In this document: piece by piece, positions 34,987 to 47,293 of the stretch
How positions within the stretch are numbered: the first letter of the stretch is position 1
How the letters are laid out: the number at the start of each line of letters is the position of its first letter
Source of the DNA: Malaya genurostris
Taxonomy: Eukaryota > Arthropoda > Insecta > Diptera > Culicidae
NCBI RefSeq assembly: GCF_030247185.1
Contig: NC_080572.1
Span: 86,130,435-86,194,434 of the forward strand
DNA: 64,000 nt
Reading direction: 5' to 3'
Notes under the pieces: generated by a model
What the model was told of the DNA's origin: nothing
The model's input: only the letters and a program-made list of their open reading frames with translations
The model's database searches: none
Position numbers and translations under genes: made by a program

Positions 34987-35923
34987 ATGAACAATAGAGT
35001 GTACATAATAGGCAAATACGATTTAACAAAGCCTGAAACTTGGCCTACAAGACCAAATTCAATTTGTATAGATTTCAAGCGTTACAAAGTTAGACCAGCA
35101 GCAAATGAAATTGAAATCTTACTTAAAGAACGAATGCATCTAGACGGTAATAATGTAAGTGACATTCAATTCAACAAGACGTCTAACTGTGTGTACATTA
35201 TGTTCAAACGTGAAAGAGATGCAATTGCATTCGCTTCGGTTAACGAGGTACACAGTGTTGATCATGACAATGCTGCTCCCTTCGTCCTAGGTGGACAATG
35301 CCATAAAAGTACGCGTGCATGACTTTCCCCCGCAGACCAGCGATCAGTTAGTTCGGGAAAGTATGTCGTAGTACGGTGATCTTCTTTCCATCGGAAGGGA
35401 AGTGTGGCGGAATTTTTTTCCCGGTATCCGGAATGGCGTGCGAGTGGTACGTATGCAGCTACGTAAGGCAATTCCATCTTACATCATTTGTGGTCAAGGT
35501 GGGACACATCCGTGTAAAACGCTGATTACCTATGAAAATCAGCTGGTTATATGTCAGTTTTGTGTACAACCTGCACACTACGGCAAACCTTGCACTGAAA
35601 CTGCGAAATGGACATTTTCAAACAAAAACAAGAACCATCGCTCAACAACGGAAACTAGTGAGCGCAGTACTCCTGTTTCACCATCAAACCAACCAGCAAC
35701 TGCAATTAATGTACAACAAGGCACGTCTACAGCAACTAACAACGATCCCAAGACTGAAAATTACAAGGAAAACGAAGGAGAAACGGAAACCAACAACTAT
35801 ACCACCGATGCGGCAATGTATCACGAGACGAGCCACCAAAAAAGTGCCCCTCAACCATCGCAAGATAAAAATGGAAGCTCCTCTTCCTCTAGAAAAAGGG
35901 TGACAATGAGATCCAATAGTTGA
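34987..35923 (+). pseudogene. Non-LTR retrotransposon ORF1 (RNA-binding gag-like), broken
   Basis: The first part (34987-35322, from MNNRVYIIGKYDLTKPETWP) is an N-terminal ORF1 domain with phrases such as VYIMFKRERDAIAFA. The frame shifts near 35285. In the new frame an in-frame TAG interrupts VRESMS and YGDLLSIGREVW (about 35373). The later part has NGVRVVRMQLRKAIPSYIIC and the zinc knuckle CQFCVQPAHYGKPC (CX2CX4HX4C), then a Ser/Thr/Asn-rich tail ending at 35923. Such proteins bind the element's RNA in the cytoplasm. ORF1s of mosquito I/LOA-type elements look like this. It may belong to the I-clade ORF2 at 39389, but 3.4 kb of other DNA separates them. Confidence 0.75.
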
Positions 35924-37499
35924 AAATATATTTTATATTGGCCCAATCGGCCACGTACAGCTTGTACGCGAATTAGCCTGAATATACCAAACATTTCAGA
36001 AAAGTTTATCTTTGAATTATTTGAGATTATGTCACACAACTGAAAATTTTATCATAAAATTGTGATCATATTTCCGATGGCATGTAGCAAAAATTATGTT
36101 GATTCTTTAGATACAACAAGAGATATTCACGATCAAAAACTTATCACTCTCTCAGAGGGTACATTTTGAAAAGGGGCCCCATAGTAAAGTATGTCGTATT
36201 CACGACAAAAAACCTTATTAATCCCCACAATTAAAATATTTTCCAAAGCGACAAGTGCATCGCTAATTGAAATACAGTCGTTCAGCATATACTGGGTTAT
36301 TCAAACACTCGCCAGATCCCTCAGTTTCCTTGTGTGGAAAACTTTGATTGAAGACACCTGCTTGTGTTCAGAAGATCGCGCCATCAATTCACTGTCGCGA
36401 CAAAATGCATTTTGCGACCACTCAATAAAAACATAATTAATTCACGAATGTGTGAAAAAAAAACCAGACGCTTCGGCTAGTTTTAAATCAAATTATCGCT
36501 GAAATATTATTTCCTTTTAAAATAATTTATTCACTTCAAGACTACGGTTTTTTTCGTTCAGCAAAAACATAGCATACAGTCAAATAGGTTAGTTTCAAAA
36601 ACAATTAACATTTTGTTTGATGGCAGTTAAACAATAAAATTCGCTTGGTATTTGGAAATGTACCCATTAAACCTACTAACCAAAGAAACTGAAACAAGAG
36701 AAAAACAATGTTAAATCGCGATTAACCATCTAATTGCAGGCAACCATGCTTTCGACCGTTGTTGCTGTTGTGATTGTTGTTATTGCCTAGGCCCTCTTAC
36801 CCGGGCCCAAACACAGTGAAGGTGTGCTGTTTGGTAAACTGTCGGTATGGGAATTGTCACCGTATGATCGCGTAACACTGAACCGAGCTGCCCCTCTCGC
36901 ACTCGCTGACAACCACGTTCGCACATAATGGATAGAAACAAATAGCGGTTTCCAGCGCGGTCGTTATGGCTAACAAAACCCACACCGAAAATGTTCTCTA
37001 TGTTCCGCGTGTCGACCGTTTTGTTTGAAATCTATCTCCAACACCATCGGACACGCTAAAAATTCAATTTCACTTTCGGTATGTATCGATAAACAAAACG
37101 AAAGCCAAGAGACCTTTTCGTGGGCTGACAAATTGTTGGACCTCGGTCGTTCGTTTGGCGGCGTATCACCGGGCGTCCATCATATCGCAACCTACATTCA
37201 TGAAAGGTTGGAACGGTGGATGGCGTTTTAGTTTTGTTGTTGTTGTCGTTCGGCACAGTAACACTGTTCATATTGAGCCAATGTCGAACGATGGCTGAAC
37301 TATCAACCGTTGGTCACTACTACAACCACACGATGAGAGCACAATGGAAAGCGAAAGTGATGCTCCATTCCGGTTTTGATGACACTGTGATGATGGATAA
37401 ACTACGACGGGGAAGATCACTTAAATATGTGACAACCATTTGAGTTTGATTCTCAATAAATAATCAGATAATTATAACACAGAAAAGGAAGAAAATACC
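35924..37499. other. Non-repetitive DNA, no supported gene
   Basis: Just after the ORF1, GGCCCAATCGGCCACGTACA may be residual element sequence. The 36740-37440 part is GC-richer with overlapping short ORFs on both strands and no repeats, possibly host regulatory sequence. A TTGTTGTTGTTG-like patch lies near 37234. Nothing more can be supported. Confidence 0.35.
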
Positions 37500-37765
37500 A
37501 TATTAAACTTTGGTCAGAAGCTAGATGGAAGTAGATAAAAAACTCATTTTGTCGAAAAATTATGAGAAATTTAAAAGAAACCATTTATTGAATGAAGAAA
37601 TTATTAAGTTAAGTAGAGCGATCAGATACTCCTGTAATTGTCGCCTTAACCGACATGGAAGTTTTTTTCTTCGTCAGATTCCACACGGCATCTAGGCTGA
37701 TTCTGTCCGGAGAAAGATAATAAGTACTATCAATCTCCTTGTGAACCCCAGTCCTTTCGTCAAAG
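37500..37765. repeat. Dispersed repeat, second copy of 16205-16500
   Basis: Shares in order GAAGCTAGA-GGAA, ACTCCTG-AATT, GACATGGAAG, GATTCCACACGGCATCTAGG, CTGTCCGGAGAA and AGTACTATCAATCTCCT with 16205-16500 in the same orientation. No coding potential. Confidence 0.7.
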
Positions 37766-37829
37766 TTTTCAACTGAAAAGATTTTGAACAAATAAATTAA
37801 AAAATTCTGCATATTCTTGTATCAATAGA

Positions 37830-38205
37830 GGTGCTACCCAGCGGTTAAGGTTTGAAAATTTTCGATCTTGAACAATTACCATAGGAGGGGTTACATGAAT
37901 TTTCCGAAATCGAAAAAAAATTGTTGATGCCAAAAAGCTTAGAATTGCATACAACGTCGAGATTTAGTGTCATCTCAAAAAAAAATTGTTTTGAAAAAAT
38001 CGACATTTTGGGACTTAGAAAAAGTACCAGAAAATTGATATTTTCATGAAAATTTTTTTAAGATGCCCCTAAATCTCGACGTTTTATGCAGTTTTGAGAC
38101 TTTTGGCATAAAAAAAATGTTCAATTTCGAAAATTTCATGTACTCCCCCCTATGGTGCTTTTTCAAGATCGAAAATTTTCAAACTTTAACCGCTGGGCAG
38201 CACCC
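37830..38205. mobile_element. Foldback element sharing an internal module with 10759-12813
   Basis: About 376 bp. The left end reads GGTGCTACCCAGCGGTTAAG and the right end on the other strand reads GGGTGCTGCCCAGCGGTTAA, with pairing through GAAAATTTTCGATCTTGAA. Each arm contains a block like GATGCCAAAAAGCTTAGAAT then ACGTCGAGATTTAG, which resembles the internal unit of the CACTG element at 10913, 11108 and 12573. Non-coding. No clear target duplication. Confidence 0.75.
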
Positions 38206-38209
38206 ATTA

Positions 38210-39386
38210 CCCATGTCCAATATAGCTCAAATTTTGCATGAGGACTTTTTTCGAGGTGCTTAAACAAATACAACGGTTCCAACGTTTTTCCAATTTTGCA
38301 ATACCATGTTTATAAAAAAAATTATCTTTCGCTTCAAAATAAGCTTCAGTTTCAGCGATGACCTCCTCATTTGAGCCAAATCTTTTTCCCTGGAGCATTT
38401 TTTTAAGATAAGCAAAGAGCCAGTAGTCACTGGGGGCTAAATCTGGCGAGTATGGGGGGTGGGGAAGCAGATCAAAGCCCAATTCGTTCAATTTCGCCAT
38501 TGTTTTCATCAACTTGTGGCAGGGTGCATTGTCTTGATTAAAAAGGATTTTTTTCTCAGCATTTGCGGTCGTTTTTTTGCGATTTCCTCCTTCAAACGCA
38601 CCAGTAAGTCAATATAATAATCACTGTTGATCGATTTACCTTTTTCGAGGTAGTCAATGAAAATAACGCCATGCGTATCCCAAAAAAACTGACGCCATGA
38701 CTTTGCCAGCTGACTGCTGCGTTTTCGGACGCTTCGGACGGCTTTCGCCAGCTGTGCGCCACTCAGATGACTGCCGCTTCGACTCTGGAGTGTAGTGATG
38801 TATCCATGTTTCGTCCATGGTCACGTAACGATGCAAGCAATCGCGGCATCCACTTGGAAAAAACCTTTTTCATGCTAAATTTTTCATGAAGGATAGTAAA
38901 TACACTTCCATATGATATCTGTGTCATCTCAGCAATCTCACGGAGCTTCACTTTACGATCTTTCATTATAATTTTTGTCACTTCACTCACATTTTCCGGT
39001 GTAACGGCTTCCACAGGTCTACCCGAGCGTTCCGCGTCATTTGTGTCGGTGCGACCACGTTTAAACTCGGCGAACCACCGACCAATCGATGCTTTTGATG
39101 GACAAGAGTCCGGATAACATTTTTCAATCCATTGTTTCGCTTGCACGGAGTTTTTACCCATTAAAAAACAATGTTTTATCAAAACACGAAACTCGGTTTT
39201 TTTCCATTTTTCAAACAAACTACAAAACGACTTTACTCCAACCTCGATAACTCAGCTGTTTCTGGTGGGATCGACTTAAAATTTTGACCCGTTTCAAGCA
39301 AAGGTTAGTACTCTAGGAAGACGTGGTTACTGGTTTACTACGAGGGCCATCTCTGCTTTAGTCTCGGGACTTATTGATCCATGTGT
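38210..39386 (-). mobile_element. Damaged mariner inserted near the start of an I-clade ORF2
   Basis: The right end (minus-strand 5' end) reads ACACATGGATCAATAAGTCC, mariner-like, next to TA at 39387-39388. The left end (CCCATGTCCAATATAGCTCA) is a degraded version next to TA at 38208-38209. The transposase inside is broken. Directly right of the insertion the I-clade ORF2 starts in mid-frame, so the mariner has separated it from its N-terminus. The 37830-38205 foldback ends only four bases before the left end. Confidence 0.82.
38250..39211 (-). pseudogene. Mariner transposase, deleted and frameshifted
   Basis: The minus-strand N-terminal part (from about 39211, WKKTEFRVLIKHCFLMGKNS) covers the helix-turn-helix domain to FSKWMPRLL. 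About 30-35 codons are then missing and the frame changes; LHRYVTMDETWIHHYTPESK follows with the first catalytic Asp. Further shifts occur near 38690 and 38570-38515. The last part has QDNAPCHKLMK (second Asp) and PDLAPSDYWLF (third Asp) in DD34D spacing. It differs clearly from the intact copy at 1863 (SDYWLF against SDFFLF), so it is another mariner lineage. Not functional. Confidence 0.88.
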
Positions 39387-39388
39387 TA

Positions 39389-42300
39389 TCATCCCAAAAA
39401 TAGATTCTTTCAAATTTCTAGTAAATAATCTGAAATGTGACGCATTTGCATTGTGCGAAACTTGGCTAACTTCTGAAATACCCTTAAACATCCACGATTT
39501 TAATATTATTCGTCTGGATCGAGATGATCCCTATGGAGGAGTACTTTTAGGGATCAAAAAGTGCTATTCTTTCTATCGCATTAACCTCCCATCGGTACCA
39601 GGTATTGAAGTTGTCGCATGTCATGTTACAATCAAAGGCAAAGACCTTTGCATTGCTTCCATATATATTCCCCCAAGAGCCTCGGTTGGGCATCAGCGGC
39701 TCAGTGATATCATTGAGCTCCTTCCTGCACCGACGTTGGTTTTACGAGACTTCAACTCACACGGAACGGGATGGGGCTGTCTTCTCGACGATAACAGATC
39801 AGCTATGATCCATGATAATTGCGACAACTTCAATGTGACAATCTTGAATACGGGAGAAATGACACGAATTCCTGCACCACCAGCAAGACCAAGTGCGCTG
39901 GATTTATCCCTTTGCTCGACATCGCTACGGTTGGACTGCACGTGGAATCCCTGATCCCCACGGTAGCGATCATCTACCTATCGTGATTTGAACCGCCTAC
40001 GGATTAAGACCATCGGAGACAATTAATGTCTCGTATGACCTCACACGAAATATTGATTGGAAATGCTACATAAATTCGATATCTTAGAAACTAGAAACAA
40101 CGCAAGAACTTCATCCAGAGGAAGATTACACGTTTTTGGCTCAGACGAAACGTGTACCCGGCGCAAAAACTAACATCCGTCCTCCCAACCCGTGGTGGGA
40201 CAAAGAGTGCTCAAAATTAAAAGCGGAGAGAGCTTCATCATTTATCGAGTTTAGGAAAAACGGAACACCTGATAATTTTAGAAACTACGCGGCATTAGAC
40301 GCTAAAATGAAAAGCTTGATTGAAGCGAAGAAAAGCGGTTATTGGCGTCGATTTGTAGACGGATTATCAAACATCAATGAGCACTCTTTGGAACACAGCC
40401 CGACGAGTGCGCAACAAAAACACCACGAACGAAAGCGAGGAATATTCTAACCGCTGGATTTTCGATTTCGCTAAAACAGCATATCCTGACTCTGTTCCGG
40501 AACAGACAATCATGCGCGTCGCGTCATCAAACAGAAACGAAAGACCTTTTTCGATGGTCGAGTTCTCACTTGCGCTTTTATCGTGTAACAATAAAGCTCC
40601 GGGGTTAGACAAAATCAAATTCAACTTGTTGAAAAATTTGCCTGACTCTGCCAAAAGGCGCTTATTGAATTTATTCAATAGGCTTCTTGAGGATAATATT
40701 GTCCCACATGACTAGAGACAAGTAAGAGTTATTGCCATTCAAAAACCAGGAAAACCAGCCTCCGATCACAATTCGTATCGGCCGATTACTATGCTTTCCT
40801 GTATCCGGAAATTGTTCAAAAAAATGATTCTGTTTCGTCTAGACAATTGGGTCGAGACTAATGGCTTACTTTCAGATACACAATTCGGCTTCCGCAGGGG
40901 CAAAGGAACGAACGATTGTCTTGCGTTGCTCTCAACCGAAATTGAAATGGCATTTGCTCGTAAAGAACAAATGGCGTCAGTTTTCCTAGACATCAAGGGG
41001 GCTTTTGATTCAGTTTCCATAAACATCCTATCTGAGAAGTTGCATCAGCATGGTCTTTCGCCAATTTTGAATAACTTTTTGTACAATCTATTGTCTGAAA
41101 AATACATGTATTTCGCGCAGGGTGACTTGTCGACAATACGATTCAGTTACATGGGTCTTCCTCAGGGCTCATGCTTAAGCCCCCTTTTATACAATTTTTA
41201 CGTAAACAACATTGATGAATGTATCAACACATCTTGCACGCTAAGACAACTTGCCGACGACAGCGTTGTGTCTATTATAGGACCCAAAGCTGCCGATCTC
41301 CAAGGACCATTGCAAGATACCCTCGACAACTTGTCGACATGGGCTCTTCAAATGGGTATCGAGTTCTCTACGGAGAAAACTGAGCTGGTTGTATTTTCAA
41401 GGAAGCGAGAACCAGCACAATTACAGCTTCAACTAGGAGGTGGAACCATAACTCAGGTCTTCACATTCAAATATCTCGGGGTCTGGTTCGACTCCAAAGG
41501 CACCTGGGGATGTCACATTAGGTATCTGAAACAAAAATGCCAGCAGAGAATCAATTTTCTTCGTACAATAGCCGGGACTTGGTGGGGTGCCACCCAGGAG
41601 ACCTGATCAGGCTGTACCAAACAACGATATTGTCCGTAATGGAATATGGATGCTTCTGCTTCCGATCCGCCGCGAACACCCATTTCATTAAACTGGAAAG
41701 AATTCAGTAGCGTTGTTTGCGTATTGTCTTAGGTTGCATGCAGTCGACTCATACGATGAGTCTCGAAGTGCTCGCGGGCGTCTTACCGCTGAAAAATCGA
41801 TTCTGGGATCTCTCATATCATGCTAATCCGATGCGACATCTTGAATCCGATGGTGATTGAAAACTTCGAAAGGCTTGTCGAGCTCAATTCTCAGACCCGT
41901 TTTATGTCCTTGTATTTTGATTACATGGCTCAGAATATTAATCCTTCTTCGTTTGTTTCCAACCGTGCTCATTTCTTGGATACTTCTGATTCTACTGTGT
42001 TTTGCGACATATCCATGAGAGAAGAGATTCGTGGAATTCCGACACACGTACGCCCTCGAGAGGCCCCTAATAAATTTTATAATTGAGATCATTGAAACCT
42101 TGCCCAAAGACCATTACTTCATTGTCACGGACAGTCTAAGCTCAATAGAAGCTCTCCGGGCAATAAAACCAGGAAAGTATCCCCCATATTTCCTGGGGAA
42201 AATACGGGAACACTTGAGAACTTTATCTGAACGGTCTTATTCAATATCATTAGTCTGGGTCCCTTCGCATTGTTCCATTCCGGGCAATGAAAAGGCAGAC

Positions 42301-43057
42301 TCATTGGCTAAGGTGGGCGCATTAGAAGGTGATATTTATGAAAGACCAATCTGCTTCAATGAATTTTTTAGTATCTCTCGTCAGAAAACTCTTGAAAGTT
42401 GGCAAACTTCATGGAGCAATGGCGAACTGTTACGATGGCTACATTCCATTATCCCTAGGGTATCGACGAAACCTTGGTTCAGGGGGATGAACGTGCACAG
42501 AAAGAAATAATGAAATTTACACGAGATGTAAATCTAAGTAACATGGAATAGACATGGGTTGAATCGAGATTTTGATTGAAAACCTTCATCGATGCAAAAC
42601 TAAATTGAATTGCATACAATTTTCAATGAATATATATCTTTCAATTAACGCTTATTTTGCGATTAAATTGTATTGAAACGTACAGAATTGTAAAGTTATT
42701 TTATGTTTAATTACCTGCTCCAAATATGTGCATGAAAATAGATTTATCTGTGTGAGTCGCGATTTCATTCGTGTTATGTCGCGGCTCATGTCAAATCTCT
42801 ACACTTTCAACGCACATCTCCGGCGTGTTGGGCTTGCGGAGAGCGGTCTCTGCACCTGTGGCGACGGTTATCAGGGCATCGAGCATGTCGTGTGGTCGTG
42901 CGTAGAGTATCGTGACGCCAGGTCGAAGCTACTGGAATCCCTTAGGGCCCGAGGTAGACCGCCTAAGGTTCCGGTTCAGGATGTGTTTGCGAGTCGGGAT
43001 AGTTTATATATGCTTCTCATATACCAGTACCTTACACACATTGATATACAAGTGTAA
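39389..43057 (+). pseudogene. I-clade ORF2 (endonuclease, RT, RNase H), multiply broken
   Basis: The endonuclease covers about 39389-40000 (CDAFALCETWLTSEI; LVLRDFNSHGTGWG, where the family normally has GDFN; DPHGSDHLPIV after a frameshift near 39945). RT runs to about 41606: RPITMLSCIRKLFKKMI, FLDIKGAFDSV, MGLPQGSCLSPLLYNFY, and the catalytic LADDSVVSI. Breaks include frame changes near 40400 and 41590, a TAG at 40713 replacing a Trp in VPHDWRQ context, and a TAG near 41709. RNase H keeps IVTDSLSSIEAL and WVPSHCSIPGNEKADSLAK, but its first catalytic part is deleted at about 42065. A 230-bp insert interrupts it at 42498. The C-terminus has CTCGDGYQGIEHVVWSC. The enzyme would copy its own RNA at a nicked target site. 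This copy is dead. Confidence 0.88.
42498..42727. mobile_element. 230-bp insertion in the I-clade ORF2
   Basis: Flanked by direct repeats GTGCA at 42493-42497 and 42728-42732. Removing the insert and one repeat joins WFRGMNVH to ENRFICVSRDFIRVMSRLMS in one frame, as expected for the family. The insert is AT-rich, non-coding and has no clear terminal inverted repeats, so its class is unknown. Confidence 0.7.
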
Positions 43058-43701
43058 TGTGTTATTCCTCGCTCAAAAAGTATAATCTCCACCCACAGGT
43101 TCGAGGCTAACATCCGCCCGATTCTCTCGATCCCCGTCCCTGTCCACCATCTTCATTGGAACTAACAAGATCTTTTTTTTTTGTCATTTACTTTTTTGTT
43201 CCCCCTTCCCTGTCTCTTCACCATCTCGATGGCAACTAATTAGGACTCTTTCGTTTTCAGACATTTTGTTCCCACATCCCCTTTTTACCCCATTTCCACA
43301 ATATTTCTCTTTCGTAACATCACCTTCACCGCCCAAGGAAGACCGCTCCAGTAGAAAACCAGTGTGCGGGCCACCCGCCGGGCCTTCGAAGTCTGGGGGT
43401 GTTTCCCGCGGACCCACCAATGCCATCTGGAAGACTCAAGCAACACTCAATTCATCGACCACTGCCGATCGCCAGCTGAAAGCTGGATTGACGAGAACCC
43501 GAGATGACATAGTCTAATGATACTAATGAATTCTAGTGTTAAGTTAGTCGTTAATTAAGATTAGAAAATACCCTTGGCATCTTAGAGTTTAAGCAGTGTG
43601 CCTAAAATTATATTACATTATTGAATAAAAAAAATAATACCTTTCTATAGAGAAAGGCAAAAATCAGGAATATTTTAGGTTTTATGGGGAACCTTTCTGA
43701 C

Positions 43702-45669
<1,968 letters not shown>

Positions 45670-46998
45670 CTGTTTTAAATTGGCCGAGCTCTAGATGTTC
45701 AAAACCTGATGACAGTCTGAACGGTTTTATTCCAAACAAATATGAAACATTCATTTGAATCCAAATTTGGCTAAAAAATGAGACCGCGATAAACGAAGTT
45801 CGATTGGAAATTGGTTGGATGTCTAAGCTGCACTTATGCTACGTGTTGATAAAATTACAAGTGTAAATAAATCTATTGCCTAGCTGATCCTTTGGTTAGT
45901 GTGAGAGGAACAGTTTTTTTTTAACCATCTACTGTACCTGCTCACGATACAAAGTGCTTTACTTTGGTACCGTTGTGTGACCTATGACTAATATACTGTG
46001 TTTCGTAATTTCTCGTAATTTCTCAATATGATTCAATTGAATCCAAAAACCGATAAGTGGTCCCAAACTACAATCTCCCCATAAACAATTACGATACGGA
46101 TGCTTACTCAGAGCTGATCCCTACTGTTAGGAGTCGACCCTGGGAGGAAACTGTTTACGGACATAGCTAAGCTTTGTGGCGCGCGCGCACCGAATACCGG
46201 TTCTGTGACCCAGACCAAGTGGTCCATCCAAACTACAACCCGCGCCCGTACCTCGCCCGACTCAGCTCTTCAAACCTTTTCCGTAGCTTCGCTTGGTTGG
46301 CAGTGGCAATGGAAGCTAGGTCTCGTCTCGTTCACGCAAAACAGGACATGAATCACGTAATCGATCCAAGCTTCAAGCGGTGGCCCGAACTAAACCGGCC
46401 ACTACCACCCATCCGCCATCTCTCCAGTAGTTGGCTGACGATGGTGGCACTGAAACGCAGCCGTGCGCATCTCGGACTTGACTCAACACAGTTATGACCA
46501 TTATATAAAAGATCGACCCAGATCCGGCGTGAAAATATGCCGCGTGATGTTAATTTCTTCTGCGTCGCTTGGCGGTCGCAGTTTTTTTCCCACTTTCGTA
46601 GCCGTCGTCATCAGCGCGATTGTGATTTTTGCTACCTGGTTGAAATCACGACCGGCACGTTTTAGCGCCCGGTGGGTGGTGACGAAGTGGCGACAGCCGA
46701 AGAAAGGAAAGGAAAATTAATAATTTAACCTTGAAGAAAGTGGAGAAGCGAAGAAGGGTCGCGTAATCAAAACTCGTTCGGTATCAATAACACGCTGTGG
46801 TTTACTACCGTCTAACGATTACGGATACCATAACAAAATTGGAAAAAGTATCGTACAAGAATGTCTCTCCTAATTAACAAAAAGATACTAACTTAACTTT
46901 GTTATTTAAATATGACACATCATGTCAATCTAATCGGAAATTTGAAAATCACTCAATCTTGTATGCCCGTTCGTTCGGCACCAGATTCTTGAATAACA
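45670..46998. promoter_or_regulatory. Non-repetitive region with GC-rich patch and TATA box
   Basis: From about 46140 to 46720 the GC content is clearly above that of the surroundings. GGCGCGCGCGC is present near 46179 and a good TATA box, TATATAAAA, at 46502-46510. A plus-strand transcript could start about 30 bases later. The overlapping 107- and 85-codon ORFs have no recognised domain, and I do not call them. The rest is AT-rich with nothing supported. Confidence 0.35.
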
Positions 46999-47293
46999 AT
47001 TTTTTTAATAACTATTTATTGGAATATGAGTTAAAATTACATTATTAAGATTTAAATTGGGTGTTCAGCCACAAGTGGTGACTTTTCATTCCTATTATTT
47101 ACATGATTTGGTTATTACATGAAGACATCATTTGCTTCCGCAATTCTGTGATTTTTGTGTAGGGAAAATTGTAAACATACTTGTATTGTGTAATGGGGAA
47201 AAGGAACTTATATATTAACTTATTACCTAATACAGAGAGCGAATCGATTCAATTGAAGGTTGCATCGATTTTTGTCGGATTTTGCTTATAACA

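Larger units (their letters stand above)
39389..43640 (+). mobile_element. I-clade non-LTR retrotransposon, 5' interrupted
   Basis: Contains, in order, an APE-type endonuclease, a reverse transcriptase, a partial RNase H and a C-terminal CxC...HxxxxC segment. This order, with RNase H, characterises the I clade (MosquI-like in mosquitoes). The 3' UTR (43058-43640) has repeated phrases such as CACCATCTCGATGGCAACTA and ends in an A-rich AATAAAAAAAATAATA. The 5' end is separated by the mariner at 38210-39386. Confidence 0.85.

Noticed and set aside
34987..43057. ORF1 at 34987 and the I-clade ORF2 as one proven element
   Set aside because: Plausible in order and orientation, but 3.4 kb of unrelated sequence lies between and no frame or UTR link could be shown; annotated separately.
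46174..46720. 107- and 85-codon ORFs in the GC-rich patch
   Set aside because: GC-rich DNA lacks stop codons by chance; the two ORFs overlap in different frames and show no domain.
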